A stretch of DNA of 14,044 nucleotides. Source: Actinomycetota bacterium. Lineage in GTDB: Bacteria > Actinomycetota > Acidimicrobiia > Acidimicrobiales > JACCXE01. Every line of letters begins with the position of its first letter. The first letter of the stretch is position 1. Under the pieces are notes generated by a model, which was not told the DNA's origin, made no database searches, and saw nothing but the letters and a program-made list of their open reading frames with translations. The stretch covers positions 1-14,044 of the forward strand of contig JACCXE010000294.1 of NCBI GenBank assembly GCA_013697265.1, read 5' to 3'. This document shows positions 13,851-14,044 of this stretch, one piece after another. The translations under genes were made by a program, and so were the position numbers.

Positions 13851-14044
13851 CTATCGGGCCGGGGCGGGCGCTTGCCTCGACCGAACCACCTCAATCAGAC
13901 ATACCACCGCGAATACCCCTAGCGCCGCGGCGAGGCCCCGGGCCGCGGTTTCACTGGCCGGAGGCAGTGGGCCCAACCAGCCCAGCCGGTCGGGCGCTAG
14001 CGCGAGCGCGGCGGCCGCGACGACGCCGAGGTACGAGGTCAGGC
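13851..14044 (-). CDS. membrane protein, 3' part only (5' end beyond window)
   Basis: A minus-strand frame is open from the right edge to TAG at 13853 (63 residues seen), with strong G/C at third positions. Two hydrophobic segments, LTSYLGVVAAAALALA and ARGLAAALGVFAVVCLIEVV, are joined by a loop containing DRLGWLGPLPPASE. A short basic and proline-rich tail (RSRQAPAPAR) ends it, probably inside the cell. The family cannot be told from this fragment. It is on the same strand as the PBP gene, 36 nt upstream, and could share an operon with it. Confidence 0.6.
   Translation of the reverse strand, partial: LTSYLGVVAAAALALAPDRLGWLGPLPPASETAARGLAAALGVFAVVCLIEVVRSRQAPAPAR

Noticed and set aside
1..14044. 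Search for tRNA, rRNA, CRISPR array, transposase, integrase or att-like repeats
   Set aside because: No such pattern was seen by eye. Gaps are short and composition looks even across the window.

Overview
The window is dense, visibly GC-rich bacterial DNA with strong G/C preference at third codon positions, frequent GTG starts, GTGA start/stop overlaps and several genes that look leaderless. Together with a cyclase-ATPase-TPR regulator, a DUF2786 protein, a class A PBP with a Ser/Thr/Pro tail and an RsbU/V/W-type partner-switching set, this points to an actinobacterium (Actinomycetota). An Acidimicrobiia-like lineage is my guess, but the sequence does not prove it. There is no rRNA, tRNA, CRISPR array or mobile element, and no gene-free stretch reaches 300 bases.

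Left part (1-3377): a minus-strand pair encodes a VOC (glyoxalase/dioxygenase fold) protein and an alpha/beta hydrolase that runs off the left edge. The two are joined by a GTGA overlap. Diverging from them are an EamA/DMT exporter and a small two-helix membrane protein that starts inside the exporter gene. Next come a 63-residue protein of unknown function and MscL, both on the minus strand. This MscL ends in a four-cysteine zinc ribbon in place of the usual C-terminal helix.

Middle (3410-8967), signalling: a 939-residue protein combines a class III nucleotide cyclase domain, an NB-ARC-like ATPase and TPRs. A partner-switching module follows. An RsbW-like anti-sigma kinase is on the minus strand. 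Divergent from it, on the plus strand, are an RsbV-like STAS antagonist and a GAF-GAF-PP2C phosphatase. By analogy, the phosphatase reactivates the STAS protein, which then titrates the kinase away from a sigma factor encoded elsewhere. A 193-bp gap downstream of the kinase gene holds a possible 35-codon coupled ORF and a phosphatase-like remnant in another frame.

Right part (8988-14044), mostly minus strand: panB (pantothenate/CoA synthesis), a 65-residue membrane protein, a membrane-anchored DUF192 protein and a DUF2786 protein form one run. A 64-residue zinc-ribbon protein lies on the plus strand and converges with a class A penicillin-binding protein. The two genes share one CTAG palindrome as their stop codons. 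The window ends in the 3' part of another membrane-protein gene.

I found no clearly new multi-gene system. The most unusual points are the zinc-ribbon MscL, the Asn-to-His change in the cyclase active site, the recurrent TANNNT boxes 6-9 nt before start codons, and the unexplained 6242-6434 gap.
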